Source: Giesbergeria sp. (GTDB taxonomy: Bacteria > Pseudomonadota > Gammaproteobacteria > Burkholderiales > Burkholderiaceae_C). Taken from it: a DNA stretch of 21,362 nt. The stretch is taken from NCBI GenBank assembly GCA_017987055.1, contig JAGNUJ010000013.1, forward strand, positions 1 to 21,362. The letters run 5' to 3'. Positions 7,049 through 15,405 of the stretch are shown one piece after another (position 1 is the first letter of the stretch; each line of letters opens with the position of its first letter). The notes under the pieces were generated by a model. That model did no database searches and was not told where the DNA came from. It saw only the letters and a list, made by a program, of their open reading frames with translations. The position numbers and the translations under genes are program-made.

Positions 7049-8581
7049 TCAGGCTTCCATCTTGATGGGAATGGTGCGCTTCTTGCTGCCACCAAACAAA
7101 CTGACGTCGCTGCTGCCGTCGGAGCAACCATTGCCAAAGGTGAAACCACAACCGCCCCGCATATCAAAGGCGTTTTCAGCGTATTCACGGTGCGTGCTGG
7201 GAATCACGAAGCGGTCTTCGTAATTCGCAATCGCCATGATGTGGTACATGTCTTCGACCTCGGCCACAGTCAAGCCAGCTTGCGCCAGTACCGCCAAGTT
7301 TTGTTCGTTGTCGACGTGTTTGCTGCGCTGGTAGGCGCGCATGGCCAACATACGCTGCAACGCACGCATCACGGGCGCGGTGTCGCCGGCAGTCAGCATA
7401 TTCGCCAGGTACTGCACGGGAATGCGCATCTGCGCAATGTCGGGCAACTCGCCATTGACGCCTATCTTGCCGGCATTGGCCGCCGAGGTAATGGGCGACA
7501 GCGGCGGCACATACCAGACCATGGGCAAGGTGCGGTACTCGGGGTGCAGCGGCAGCGCCACTTTCCAGTCCACGGCCATTTTGTAGACCGGGCTCCTGCG
7601 CGCGCCTTCCAGCCATGCCTCAGGGATGCCGTCTTTGCGCGCCTGCTCAATCACGGCCGGGTCGTGCGGGTTGAGGAAGATATCGAGCTGGGCCTGGTAC
7701 AGATCTTTATCGTCAGGCACGCTGGCGGCTTCTTGGATGCGGTCGGCGTCATACAGCACCACACCCAGATAGCGGATGCGGCCAACGCAGGTTTCAGAAC
7801 ATACCGTGGGCTGACCGGCCTCAATGCGTGGATAGCAGAACGTGCATTTTTCGGCCTTGCCGCTCTTCCAGTTGTAGTAAATTTTCTTGTAGGGGCAGCC
7901 TGAGACGCACATACGCCAACCACGGCATTTGTCTTGATCGATCAGCACAATGCCGTCTTCTTCGCGCTTGTAGATCGATCCTGACGGGCACGACGCCACA
8001 CAGGCGGGGTTCAGGCAGTGCTCGCACAGGCGCGGCAGGTACATCATGAAGGTGTTTTCAAACTGCCCCACCATGTCCTTTTGCACCTGCTCGAAGCTAT
8101 CGAGGTTGGCGTCTTTGCTGCGTTTGGAAAATTCGCCACCCAGAATTTCTTCCCAGTTCGGGCCCCACTCGATTTTTTCCATGCGCTGGCCGGTGATCAG
8201 GCTGCGCGGGCGCGCTGTAGGCGGCGACTTCATCTCCGGCGCCGTCTGCAGGTGACCATAGTCAAAAGTGAAGGGCTCGTAGTAGTCGTCGATCTGCGGC
8301 ATATTCGGGTTAGCGAACAGGCGCATCAGCATCTTCCACTTGCCGCCTTGGCGCGGCGCAATCGATCCATCAGGATTGCGCACCCAACCACCGTTCCACT
8401 TGTCTTGGTTTTCCCACTCCTTGGGGTAACCGATGCCGGGCTTGGACTCGACGTTGTTGAACCAGGCGTACTCCATTCCCGGGCGGCTGGTCCAGACGTT
8501 CTTACAGGTCACCGAGCAGGTGTGGCAGCCAATGCACTTGTCTAGGTTCAGCACCATGCCGATTTGCGCGCGTACTTTCAT
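7049..8581 (-). CDS. narH: Respiratory nitrate reductase beta subunit (Fe-S)
   Basis: A 510-aa electron-transfer subunit linking NarI haems to NarG. All four cluster motifs are intact. Cys16/19/22/26 lie in CIGCHTCSVTC. Cys186/189/194/198 lie in CEHCLNPACVASC. Cys219-Trp222-Cys225-Cys229 lie in CRGWRMCVSGC, where Trp replaces a Cys and gives the [3Fe-4S] cluster. Cys246/249/261/265 complete the set. Numbering is offset from E. coli NarH by 0-2 residues. The ATG at 8581 overlaps the narG stop by 4 nt (ATGA). A longer in-frame N-terminus to 8644 lies inside narG and is rejected. The C-terminal tail (GGCGFTFGNGCSDGS) is of the beta-proteobacterial/pseudomonad kind. Confidence 0.97.
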   Translation of the reverse strand: MKVRAQIGMVLNLDKCIGCHTCSVTCKNVWTSRPGMEYAWFNNVESKPGIGYPKEWENQDKWNGGWVRNPDGSIAPRQGGKWKMLMRLFANPNMPQIDDYYEPFTFDYGHLQTAPEMKSPPTARPRSLITGQRMEKIEWGPNWEEILGGEFSKRSKDANLDSFEQVQKDMVGQFENTFMMYLPRLCEHCLNPACVASCPSGSIYKREEDGIVLIDQDKCRGWRMCVSGCPYKKIYYNWKSGKAEKCTFCYPRIEAGQPTVCSETCVGRIRYLGVVLYDADRIQEAASVPDDKDLYQAQLDIFLNPHDPAVIEQARKDGIPEAWLEGARRSPVYKMAVDWKVALPLHPEYRTLPMVWYVPPLSPITSAANAGKIGVNGELPDIAQMRIPVQYLANMLTAGDTAPVMRALQRMLAMRAYQRSKHVDNEQNLAVLAQAGLTVAEVEDMYHIMAIANYEDRFVIPSTHREYAENAFDMRGGCGFTFGNGCSDGSSDVSLFGGSKKRTIPIKMEA

Positions 8582-11500
8582 GCCGACTCTCCCTGTTGGT
8601 GCGCCACGGTGGCGCGATCCTCTTGCTGTGGCGTCTCCAGCCAATCCACTTTGTCCATCTTGCGCACCACGACAAACTCATCGCGGTTGGTGCCGATGGT
8701 TCCGTAGTAGTTAAAGCCATACGACAGCTGCGCGTAACCGCCAATCATGTGCGTGGGCTTGAGTACCACGCGCGTCACCGAGTTGTGGATGCCGCCGCGT
8801 GTACCGGTAATTTCTGAACCGGGGGTGTTCACAATTTTTTCTTGTGCGTGGTACATCAGCACCATGCCCGGATTGACGCGCTGGCTGACTACCGCCCGCG
8901 CGGCAATCGCGCCGTTGACGTTGTAGGCCTCGATCCAGTCGTTGTCCTCCACGCCAATCACCTTAGCGTCGTCTTCACTGAGCCAAATGATCGGCCCGCC
9001 CCGGCTGAGCGTGAGCATCAGCAGGTTGTCGGTATAGGTCGAGTGGATACCCCACTTTTGGTGTGGCGTGATGAAATTGAGCAGTATTTCGGCGTTGCCG
9101 TTGCTGCGGATGTTGTGTACGCCAGCCGTCGCCTTCAGGTTCACTGGTGGCCGATAGGTGGCAAAACCTTCGCCAAAGGCAATCATCCAAGGATGATCTT
9201 GGTAGAAATGCTGGCGACCGGTCAGCGTGCGCCATGGGATGTACTCATGCACGTTGGTGTAGCCGGCGTTGTAAGACACGGTTTCGGACTCGATGCCGCT
9301 CCAGGTCGGCGAGCTGATGATCTTGCGCGGTTGCGCCTGAATATCGCGGAAACGGATTTTCTCGTCCTCGCGGTACAGCGCCAAATGCGTATGGTCGCGC
9401 CCGGTTTGCTTGCCCAGCGCCGCCCAAGCCTTCACCGCCACATGGCCGTTGGTTTCGGGCGCCAGTTGCAGCACCATTTCGCAAGCGTCAATGTCGCTGT
9501 TGATGCGCGGCATCCCCTGCGTAACGCCGGGCTCAGTCACCAAGCCGCTGAGTTGCCCCAGCTGCGTCACTTCTATCTTCGTATCCCAAGAAATCCCTTT
9601 GCCGCCATTGCCAATTTTGTTCAGCAACGGGCCAACTGCTGTGAAGCGCTTGTACACGTTCGGGTAATCGCGCTCGACCACCTGCACCTGCGGGGCGGTC
9701 TTGCCGGGAATCAGCTCACATTCGCCACGCTTCCAGTCTTTCACGTCAAACGGCTGCGCCAATTCGCCGGGTGAATCGTGCTGCATTGGCGTCAGCACAA
9801 TTTCTTTTTCTACACCCAAGTGGCCTTCGCACAGCTCACTAAAGCGCTTGGCAAAGCCTTTGTAGATTTCCCAGTCGCTCTTGGACTGCCACACCGGATC
9901 CACCGCCGCAGACAGCGGGTGGATAAAGGGGTGCATATCGCTGGTGTTGAGGTCGTTCTTCTCGTACCAAGTCGCCGTGGGCAGCACGATGTCTGAATAC
10001 AAACAGGTGGTGCTCATGCGAAAGTCCAGCGTCACCAGCAAGTCCAGCTTGCCTTCAGGCGCTTTGGCGTGCCAGACCACTTCTTCGGGCTTGCCCTCTT
10101 CAGCACCCAAGTCTTTGCCCTGCACGCCGTTGTCAGTGCCCAGCAGGTGCTTGAGGAAATACTCATGGCCCTTGCCCGACGAGCCAATGATGTTGGAGCG
10201 CCAGACAAACATATTGCGCGGCCAGTTGGCGGGGTTGTCAGGGTCTTCGCAGCTCATTTTCAAAGAGCCGTTTTTCAGCGACTGCACCACATAGTCCTTG
10301 GGATCCATGCCGGCGGCCTGCGCATCCTTGACCACCTGCATTGGGTGCGTCTGCAACTCGGGCGAACTGGGCAACCACCCCATGCGCTCGGCGCGCACGT
10401 TGTAGTCAATCATGCTGCCGCCATACCGCTTCTTATCGGCCAGCGGCGACAGCACCTCGTCGACACCCAGTTTTTCGTAGCGCCACTGGTTGGTGTGGGC
10501 GTAGAAATAGCTGGTGCTGTTCATCTGGCGCGGTGGGCGGATCCAGTCCAGCGCAAAGGCCAGCGGCGTCCAGCCAGTCTGCGGACGCAGTTTTTCTTGG
10601 CCGACATAGTGCGCCCAGCCGCCGCCACTTTTACCAATACAGCCGCACAGCATCAGCATATTGATGACACCGCGGTAGTTCATGTCGCTGTGGTACCAGT
10701 GGTTCATGCCGGCGCCAATGATGACCATCGAGCGGCCTTCTGTCTTGTGCGCGTTGTCGGCAAACTGGCGCGCCACGGCAATGATCTGGTCGCGTGGCAC
10801 GCCGGTGATTTGCTCTTGCCAGGCAGGCGTGTAGGGCGTGTTGTCGTCAAAACTGGTCGCTGCCAACTCACCCGGCAGGCCGCGAGAAATGCCGTATTGC
10901 GCCACCTGCAAGTCAAACACCGTGGCCACCAGCGCCTCACCGCTGCCAATGGCAATGCGCTGCACCGGCACGGTGCGCACCAGCACATCGCTTTGCTCGT
11001 TGTTGGGGAAATGCTCGTGGTGTACGCCGCCAAAGTACGGAAAACCCACTTGGGCGTGGTTGGTGGCGGCGGTGGCGGCAGCGCTTTCTACGCCGCCCTC
11101 ACCCTCCATCACCGACAGCTTGAGCAACACCTCGTTGCCATCGCGCGCTTCTTTGGCTTCAAGGTTCCACTGGCCGGTATCAGCACGGCCGTCTGGGCCC
11201 CAGCGAAAACCAATGGCGCCCTGCGGCACGACCACTTGACCGCTGGCATCCAGCGCCACGGTTTTCCAGTCAGGGTTGTTGTCTTGGCCGAGCTGGTCGG
11301 CAAAGTCACTGGCGCGCACATAGCGGTCGGGCACCAAGCAGGTGCTGCCGTTTTCCAGCGTGTGCTTCTTGAGCATCACCAACATCGGCAGGTCGGTGTA
11401 GCGGCGCGCATAGTTATCAAAATAGGCCGAGCGCGGCTGGCCGTTGCCACCAAAATAAAAGTCTTTCAAGATGACATGGCCCATCGCCATGGCGACGGCG

Positions 11501-12408
11501 GCGTCGGTGCCCTGCTTGGGGTGCAGCCACAAGTCCGATAGCTTGGCAACTTCAGAGTAGTCGGGCGTGATGGCCACCGTCTTGGTGCCTTTGTAGCGCA
11601 CCTCGGTAAAAAAGTGGGCGTCCGGCGTGCGCGTCTGCGGCACGTTCGAGCCCCAAGCAATGATGAAGCCGGAGTTGTACCAATCGGCCGATTCGGGCAC
11701 ATCGGTCTGCTCGCCCCACACCTGCGGGCTGCTGGGGGGCAGGTCGCAGTACCAATCATAAAAACTCATGCACACGCCGCCAATCAGCGACATATAGCGC
11801 GAGCCAGCGGCGTAGCTGACCATCGACATGGCGGGAATGGGCGAGAAGCCAATGATGCGATCAGCACCGTGCTTTTTGATGGTGTAGACGTTGGCGGCGG
11901 CAATGATGTCGTTGACCTCTTCCCACGTCGAGCGCACAAAGCCACCCAAACCGCGCACGCTTTGGTAGTCGCGCCGCTTGGCGTCGTCTTGCACCACGGC
12001 AGCCCAGGCATCTACCGGCGCCAGCGTCAAACGCGCCTCGCGCCAATGCTTGAGCAAGCGGGCGCGAATCATCGGGTACTTCACGCGGTTGGCACTGTAG
12101 AGATACCAGCTGTAGCTGGCACCGCGCGCGCAGCCGCGTGGCTCGTGGTTGGGCATATCCCAGCGCGTGCGTGGGTAGTCGGTCTGCTGGGTTTCCCAAG
12201 TGACGATGCCACCCTTGACATAAATTTTCCAAGAGCATGAGCCAGTGCAGTTCACGCCGTGCGTGCTGCGCACTATCTTGTCGTGCGCCCAGCGGTTGCG
12301 GTAGGCGTCTTCCCAGGTGCGATCTTCGGCCGTGGTAACGCCGTGCTCGCCAGAAAACGACTCCCTCGGATTGGAAAAATAATTGAGGCGGTCTAAAAAA
12401 TGACTCAT
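8578..12408 (-). CDS. narG: Respiratory nitrate reductase alpha subunit (Mo-bisMGD catalytic)
   Basis: A 1276-aa catalytic subunit that reduces nitrate to nitrite at the cytoplasmic face of the membrane. The FS0 [4Fe-4S] ligands are His50, Cys54, Cys58 (STHGVNCTGSCSWKIYVKGG) and Cys93 (PRGCARGASYSWYLYS). The Mo-coordinating Asp is Asp222 in FYDWYCDLPP, equivalent to Asp222 of E. coli NarG. Family blocks such as WGSNVPQTRTPDAHFFTEVR, SGGGWAHYVGQEKLRPQTGW and TFRMSTTCLYS-like LDFRMSTTCLYSDIVLPTAT are present through to VVVRKMDKVDWLE near the end. The length is normal and there is no frameshift. AAGGAG (12415-12420, read on minus) sits 6 nt ahead of the ATG. The gene starts 34 nt after narK2 and overlaps narH by 4 nt. 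Confidence 0.98.
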   Translation of the reverse strand: MSHFLDRLNYFSNPRESFSGEHGVTTAEDRTWEDAYRNRWAHDKIVRSTHGVNCTGSCSWKIYVKGGIVTWETQQTDYPRTRWDMPNHEPRGCARGASYSWYLYSANRVKYPMIRARLLKHWREARLTLAPVDAWAAVVQDDAKRRDYQSVRGLGGFVRSTWEEVNDIIAAANVYTIKKHGADRIIGFSPIPAMSMVSYAAGSRYMSLIGGVCMSFYDWYCDLPPSSPQVWGEQTDVPESADWYNSGFIIAWGSNVPQTRTPDAHFFTEVRYKGTKTVAITPDYSEVAKLSDLWLHPKQGTDAAVAMAMGHVILKDFYFGGNGQPRSAYFDNYARRYTDLPMLVMLKKHTLENGSTCLVPDRYVRASDFADQLGQDNNPDWKTVALDASGQVVVPQGAIGFRWGPDGRADTGQWNLEAKEARDGNEVLLKLSVMEGEGGVESAAATAATNHAQVGFPYFGGVHHEHFPNNEQSDVLVRTVPVQRIAIGSGEALVATVFDLQVAQYGISRGLPGELAATSFDDNTPYTPAWQEQITGVPRDQIIAVARQFADNAHKTEGRSMVIIGAGMNHWYHSDMNYRGVINMLMLCGCIGKSGGGWAHYVGQEKLRPQTGWTPLAFALDWIRPPRQMNSTSYFYAHTNQWRYEKLGVDEVLSPLADKKRYGGSMIDYNVRAERMGWLPSSPELQTHPMQVVKDAQAAGMDPKDYVVQSLKNGSLKMSCEDPDNPANWPRNMFVWRSNIIGSSGKGHEYFLKHLLGTDNGVQGKDLGAEEGKPEEVVWHAKAPEGKLDLLVTLDFRMSTTCLYSDIVLPTATWYEKNDLNTSDMHPFIHPLSAAVDPVWQSKSDWEIYKGFAKRFSELCEGHLGVEKEIVLTPMQHDSPGELAQPFDVKDWKRGECELIPGKTAPQVQVVERDYPNVYKRFTAVGPLLNKIGNGGKGISWDTKIEVTQLGQLSGLVTEPGVTQGMPRINSDIDACEMVLQLAPETNGHVAVKAWAALGKQTGRDHTHLALYREDEKIRFRDIQAQPRKIISSPTWSGIESETVSYNAGYTNVHEYIPWRTLTGRQHFYQDHPWMIAFGEGFATYRPPVNLKATAGVHNIRSNGNAEILLNFITPHQKWGIHSTYTDNLLMLTLSRGGPIIWLSEDDAKVIGVEDNDWIEAYNVNGAIAARAVVSQRVNPGMVLMYHAQEKIVNTPGSEITGTRGGIHNSVTRVVLKPTHMIGGYAQLSYGFNYYGTIGTNRDEFVVVRKMDKVDWLETPQQEDRATVAHQQGESA

Positions 12409-12442
12409 CGGAGGCTCCTTTTTCGGGTCTTGAGGGGGAGGA

Positions 12443-13858
12443 TTAGCACGGCATTTCGGCGTGCTTGCGCGCGTAGTACCACCAGGTCACCCCGATGCAC
12501 AGGACATAAAACGCAGCGAAACCCCAAAGCGCAAACTCGGGCCCGCCAGTGAGGGCAATGGAGCTGCCGTAGCTCTTGGGAATAAAGAAACCGCCATAGG
12601 CGGCCATGGCGGCCGTGAAACCCAGGGTGGCTGCGCCCAAGGTGTTGCCTTCTTTTTGTGCCTGCGCCACAGCGCTGGGTGTGTTGAGGTCAACGCCGCG
12701 CATGGCTTCGGTCAGAAAAATGACCGGAATCATGCTGAAAGTGGAGCCGTTGCCGATGCCCGTGGTCAGGAACAGCACCAGAAAGCAAACGAAAAAGCCC
12801 CCAAAGTTACCGCCAACGCCGTTATGCGGCAGGAACTGGATCACGCCGACCACGGCAATCGCCATGACGACAAAGTTCCACAGCGTGACGCGTGCGCCGC
12901 CCACCTTGTCGGCCAGCCAGCCGCCAAAGGGACGCACCACGGCGCCCACCAGCGGGCCCAGCCAGGCATAGGCCAGCGGATTCACTGCCGGAAACTGGCT
13001 TTTGATGAGCAGCGGAAAGCCGGCGGCATAGCCAATGAACGAGCCAAAAGTGCCCAAGTACAACAGGCACATCAGCCAGTTGTGCTTGCGCCGAAAAATC
13101 GCCGCCTGGCTGGCAAACGAGGCCTTGGCATCGGCAATGTCGTGCATTCCAAACCAAGCGGCCAGCGAGGTCAGGGCAATCCATGGCACCCAAATGAAAG
13201 CCGCGTTCTGCGTCCAGACCTGCACGCTAATGCCGTTTTTAATGATGGTTTGGCCGGCGCCGCCAAAAACGCCAAAGATGCTGGCCGTCACCACCAGCGG
13301 GCTCAAGAACTGCACCACCGACACGCCCAAGTTGCCCAGACCCGCATTGACGCCCAAGGCCGAGCCCTTGCGCTCCTTGGGAAAGAAAAAGCTGATGTTG
13401 GCCATGCTGGAGCTGAAGTTGCCCCCGCCCAAGCCGCACAGCAGCGCCAACACCAGCATGGTCGGGTACGTGGTGGTGTTGTCTTGCACCGCGTAGCCGA
13501 TACCGATGGCCGGAATCAAGAGCGATGCGGTGGAGATGGCCGTCCAGCGCCGACCGCCAAACACCGGCACCATGAACGAATAAAAAATGCGCAGCGTGGC
13601 GCCGCTCAGGGCCGGCGCCGCCGCCAGCCAAAACAGCTGGTTGCTGGAATAGAGAAAGCCCAGGCCAGGCAGGCTGACTGCCACCACGCTCCAAACTTGC
13701 CAGATAGCAAAAGCCAAGAACAGCGCTGGCACCGAAATCCACAGATTGATCTTGGCGACGGCATCGCCCTCGCGCTCCCAAAAAGCTTTGTCTTCCGGCG
13801 TCCAGATGTGCAGGGTGCGCCCGGTGCGGACACGCGGGGCAGGGTGAGAGACAGACAT
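12443..13858 (-). CDS. narK2: NarK2-type nitrate/nitrite transporter (MFS)
   Basis: A 471-aa major facilitator protein of the nitrate/nitrite porter family with about 12 membrane segments. Arg90 (SGATLRIFYSF) and Arg309 (GAVVRPFGGWLADKVGG) match the two substrate-binding arginines of E. coli NarK. The nitrate signatures are present: GLGGGNFSSSMANISFFFPK with GNLGVSVVQ, and GIGNGSTFSMIP. It resembles the type-2 NarK proteins, thought to exchange nitrate for nitrite. The hydrophilic N-terminus (LHIWTPEDKAFWEREGDAVA) is typical of that type. It starts 20 nt after narK1 and ends 34 nt before narG. The type-1/type-2 split rests on sequence style; direction of transport is inferred. Confidence 0.94.
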   Translation of the reverse strand: MSVSHPAPRVRTGRTLHIWTPEDKAFWEREGDAVAKINLWISVPALFLAFAIWQVWSVVAVSLPGLGFLYSSNQLFWLAAAPALSGATLRIFYSFMVPVFGGRRWTAISTASLLIPAIGIGYAVQDNTTTYPTMLVLALLCGLGGGNFSSSMANISFFFPKERKGSALGVNAGLGNLGVSVVQFLSPLVVTASIFGVFGGAGQTIIKNGISVQVWTQNAAFIWVPWIALTSLAAWFGMHDIADAKASFASQAAIFRRKHNWLMCLLYLGTFGSFIGYAAGFPLLIKSQFPAVNPLAYAWLGPLVGAVVRPFGGWLADKVGGARVTLWNFVVMAIAVVGVIQFLPHNGVGGNFGGFFVCFLVLFLTTGIGNGSTFSMIPVIFLTEAMRGVDLNTPSAVAQAQKEGNTLGAATLGFTAAMAAYGGFFIPKSYGSSIALTGGPEFALWGFAAFYVLCIGVTWWYYARKHAEMPC

Positions 13859-13878
13859 GGTGTGTGACTTTCAGAAAA

Positions 13879-15171
13879 TCAGCGGACTGGGCCCGGCGCC
13901 GGGGTGCGGGACGGCTCCATCAGATGGGTGCGACGAACTTCGGTGAAATACATCCAAATCAGCGACACCCAAACCACGCCGTACATCAGCATGAAGGCGC
14001 TGGAGCGCACGCCGGTCAAGTCCATCAGGGCACCAAAGGCAATCGGCAACACAAAGCCGCCCAAACCACCAGCCAGGCCGACGATGCCGCTGATGGTGCC
14101 AATATTGGCTGGATAGTCGTCGCTGATGTATTTGAAGACGCTGGCCTTGCCAAAGGCAAAAGCGATGCCCAGGATGAACATCAAGCCGGTGAAGGCGTAC
14201 ACATTGAGGCCCAGGTGGAACGTCTTGGCGCCGTCCACGGTGAGGATGCTGAATTCGGTCTGCGGGTAGCTGAGCAAGAACAGGCAAATCCAGCTCACCC
14301 ACATCACCCACCAAGTGACGCTGTGCGCGCCGTACTTGTCACTCAGCCAGCCGCCAATGGCGCGCAGCACGCCGCCGGGCAGCGAAAAGCACGCCGCCAG
14401 CAGGGCCGCGATGCGGATATCGAGGCCGTACTCGCCGACGTAGTACTGCACCATCCACAGCGACAGCGCCACGTAACCGCCAAACACGATGCTGTAGTAC
14501 TGGCAGTACTTGAGCACGCGCGGGTCTTTGAGCGATTGGAGCTGGTCGCTGAACTTGACGTTGCTCGGCACCAGATGGGCCGGATCGCTGTAGCTAAAAA
14601 ACCAAAACAGCACCAGCGTGCCGAGCATGATGGCGGCGTAGACGTGCGGCACCATGGTCCAGCCAAAGGCCACCAGCAGCACCGGGGCGACGAACTTGTT
14701 CACCGCTGCGCCCGAGTTGCCAGCGCCATACACGCCCATCGCCGTGCCCTGGCGGTTTCTCGGAAACCAGCGCGCCACATACGGCGTGCCAACCGAAAAC
14801 GAGCCGCCCGCCAAGCCGACAAACAGGCCGATGGTCAAAAAGTGCCAGTACTCGGTGGCGTAACCCATCATCCAGATGGCCGGCACGGTGATGGCCATGA
14901 GGGTCGCCATGACGATGCGGCCGCCGTATTTGTCAGTCCAGATGCCCAGCGGCACGCGAATCAGGGAGCCCGTCAGCACCGGCATGGCGGTGAGCAGGCC
15001 AAACTGCGTGGAGCTGAGATTGAGCAGTTTCTTGATCGGGATGCCAATCACGCCAAACATCATCCACACCATGAAGCAGACCGTGAACGCCAGCGTACTG
15101 ACGATCAACACCGACCAGGCCTGCCGGGTGCGTTCGGGACTTTCACCCGCTGAAAGCGGAGCTCTTGCCAT
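13879..15171 (-). CDS. narK1: NarK1-type nitrate transporter (MFS)
   Basis: A 430-aa major facilitator protein of the same family as its neighbour but only distantly similar. Arg72 (TGSLIRVPLGIWTDKYGG) and Arg270 (PGGVLRAIGGWLSDKYG) are the substrate arginines. The nitrate signatures read LAGGSFSVGTPYVARWFPRN with YGAGNSGAAV, and GIAFAFGKASVFKYI. This fits the type-1 group, regarded as nitrate/proton symporters that start nitrate uptake. It is the first gene after the only large gap in the nar locus, so the structural operon promoter is probably just upstream. AGGAGAGG (15181-15188 on minus) lies 9 nt ahead of the ATG. Confidence 0.93.
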   Translation of the reverse strand: MARAPLSAGESPERTRQAWSVLIVSTLAFTVCFMVWMMFGVIGIPIKKLLNLSSTQFGLLTAMPVLTGSLIRVPLGIWTDKYGGRIVMATLMAITVPAIWMMGYATEYWHFLTIGLFVGLAGGSFSVGTPYVARWFPRNRQGTAMGVYGAGNSGAAVNKFVAPVLLVAFGWTMVPHVYAAIMLGTLVLFWFFSYSDPAHLVPSNVKFSDQLQSLKDPRVLKYCQYYSIVFGGYVALSLWMVQYYVGEYGLDIRIAALLAACFSLPGGVLRAIGGWLSDKYGAHSVTWWVMWVSWICLFLLSYPQTEFSILTVDGAKTFHLGLNVYAFTGLMFILGIAFAFGKASVFKYISDDYPANIGTISGIVGLAGGLGGFVLPIAFGALMDLTGVRSSAFMLMYGVVWVSLIWMYFTEVRRTHLMEPSRTPAPGPVR

Positions 15172-15260
15172 TGCGCGATACCTCTCCTGTGTGAATGCAG
15201 GCTATCGTCACCAAAAGACACGCTTTTGCCCATCCTTCTACCGACCCATGGGGCGGGGCA

Positions 15261-15304
15261 AAAGAACTAGGGGTTATCCCGGGGACATAGTTCTAAAGAA
15301 CTAG
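15261..15304. repeat. 10-bp direct repeat AAAGAACTAG in the narK1 leader
   Basis: Identical copies lie at 15261-15270 and 15295-15304, with starts 34 bp apart (about three helical turns). The right-hand copy overlaps the palindrome at 15289-15302. This arrangement would suit cooperative binding of a regulator, which is inference. Confidence 0.6.
15289..15302. promoter_or_regulatory. 14-bp perfect palindrome in the narK1 leader
   Basis: AGTTCT-AA-AGAACT is a perfect inverted repeat with a 2-bp centre, about 120-130 bp upstream of the narK1 start codon. It does not match the FNR or the NarL 7-2-7 consensus. It could bind a dimeric regulator or form a hairpin in the transcript. Confidence 0.5.
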
Positions 15305-15350
15305 CTGCCGTGGCCAGTGGCTAGCTGGCACAAGCAAACCCGAAAAACAT

Positions 15351-15405
15351 CTAAATTGATAGCTACTAGCGCTTGCTGCATAAGGGCTAGAGCCACTTTT
15401 TATCC
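15351..15405 (-). repeat. Dispersed ~50-bp repeat, copy A (after narL)
   Basis: On the minus strand it begins at the end of narL (the stop TAA lies inside it) and reads through GGCTCTAGCCCTT, GCAAGCGCTAG and TAGCTATCAATTTA. The core folds well. Bases 15362-15374 pair with 15382-15393 around a 7-nt loop, with one bulged A and one G-G mismatch. Copies B and C share both conserved blocks in the same order. It may act as a 3'-end structure separating narXL from the narK-narI transcript. Confidence 0.75.

Larger units (their letters stand above)
15172..15399 (-). promoter_or_regulatory. narL-narK1 intergenic region, likely promoter of narK1K2GHJI
   Basis: This 228-bp gap holds, in the direction of transcription, repeat copy A, a CTAGCTG direct pair (15301-15307 and 15321-15327), the palindrome at 15289-15302, the two CTAGTTCTTT copies and the narK1 ribosome site. 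NarL-type heptamers (TACYYMT) occur only in weak form: GACCCAT at 15244-15250 and AACCCCT (minus, 15274-15268), each with one mismatch. TACCTCT at 15179-15185 fits but overlaps the ribosome site. No TTG-N8-CAA FNR-type site is present on either strand. The role as promoter is inferred from position. Confidence 0.6.

Noticed and set aside
7048..7188. N-terminal extension of narJ, which could look like a signal peptide
   Set aside because: It lies within the narH 3' end. NarJ is cytoplasmic, and the ATG at 7047 gives the normal N-terminus with a ribosome site.
10069..11541. A 490-codon open frame on the plus strand opposite narG
   Set aside because: It lies wholly inside the strongly conserved narG coding sequence, and its product shows no recognisable family.
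12461..13867. A 468-codon open frame on the plus strand opposite narK2
   Set aside because: It is the antisense shadow of narK2. The product is rich in His, Arg, Gln and Ala with no domain or membrane pattern, as expected from high-GC codon bias.
13864..15153. A 429-codon open frame on the plus strand opposite narK1
   Set aside because: It is an antisense shadow with low-complexity His/Gln/Arg composition. narK1 on the other strand has clear family motifs and a good ribosome site.
15356..15369. TTGATAGCTACTAG as an FNR half-site box
   Set aside because: Only the left half matches. The right half does not resemble ATCAA, and the sequence belongs to repeat copy A.
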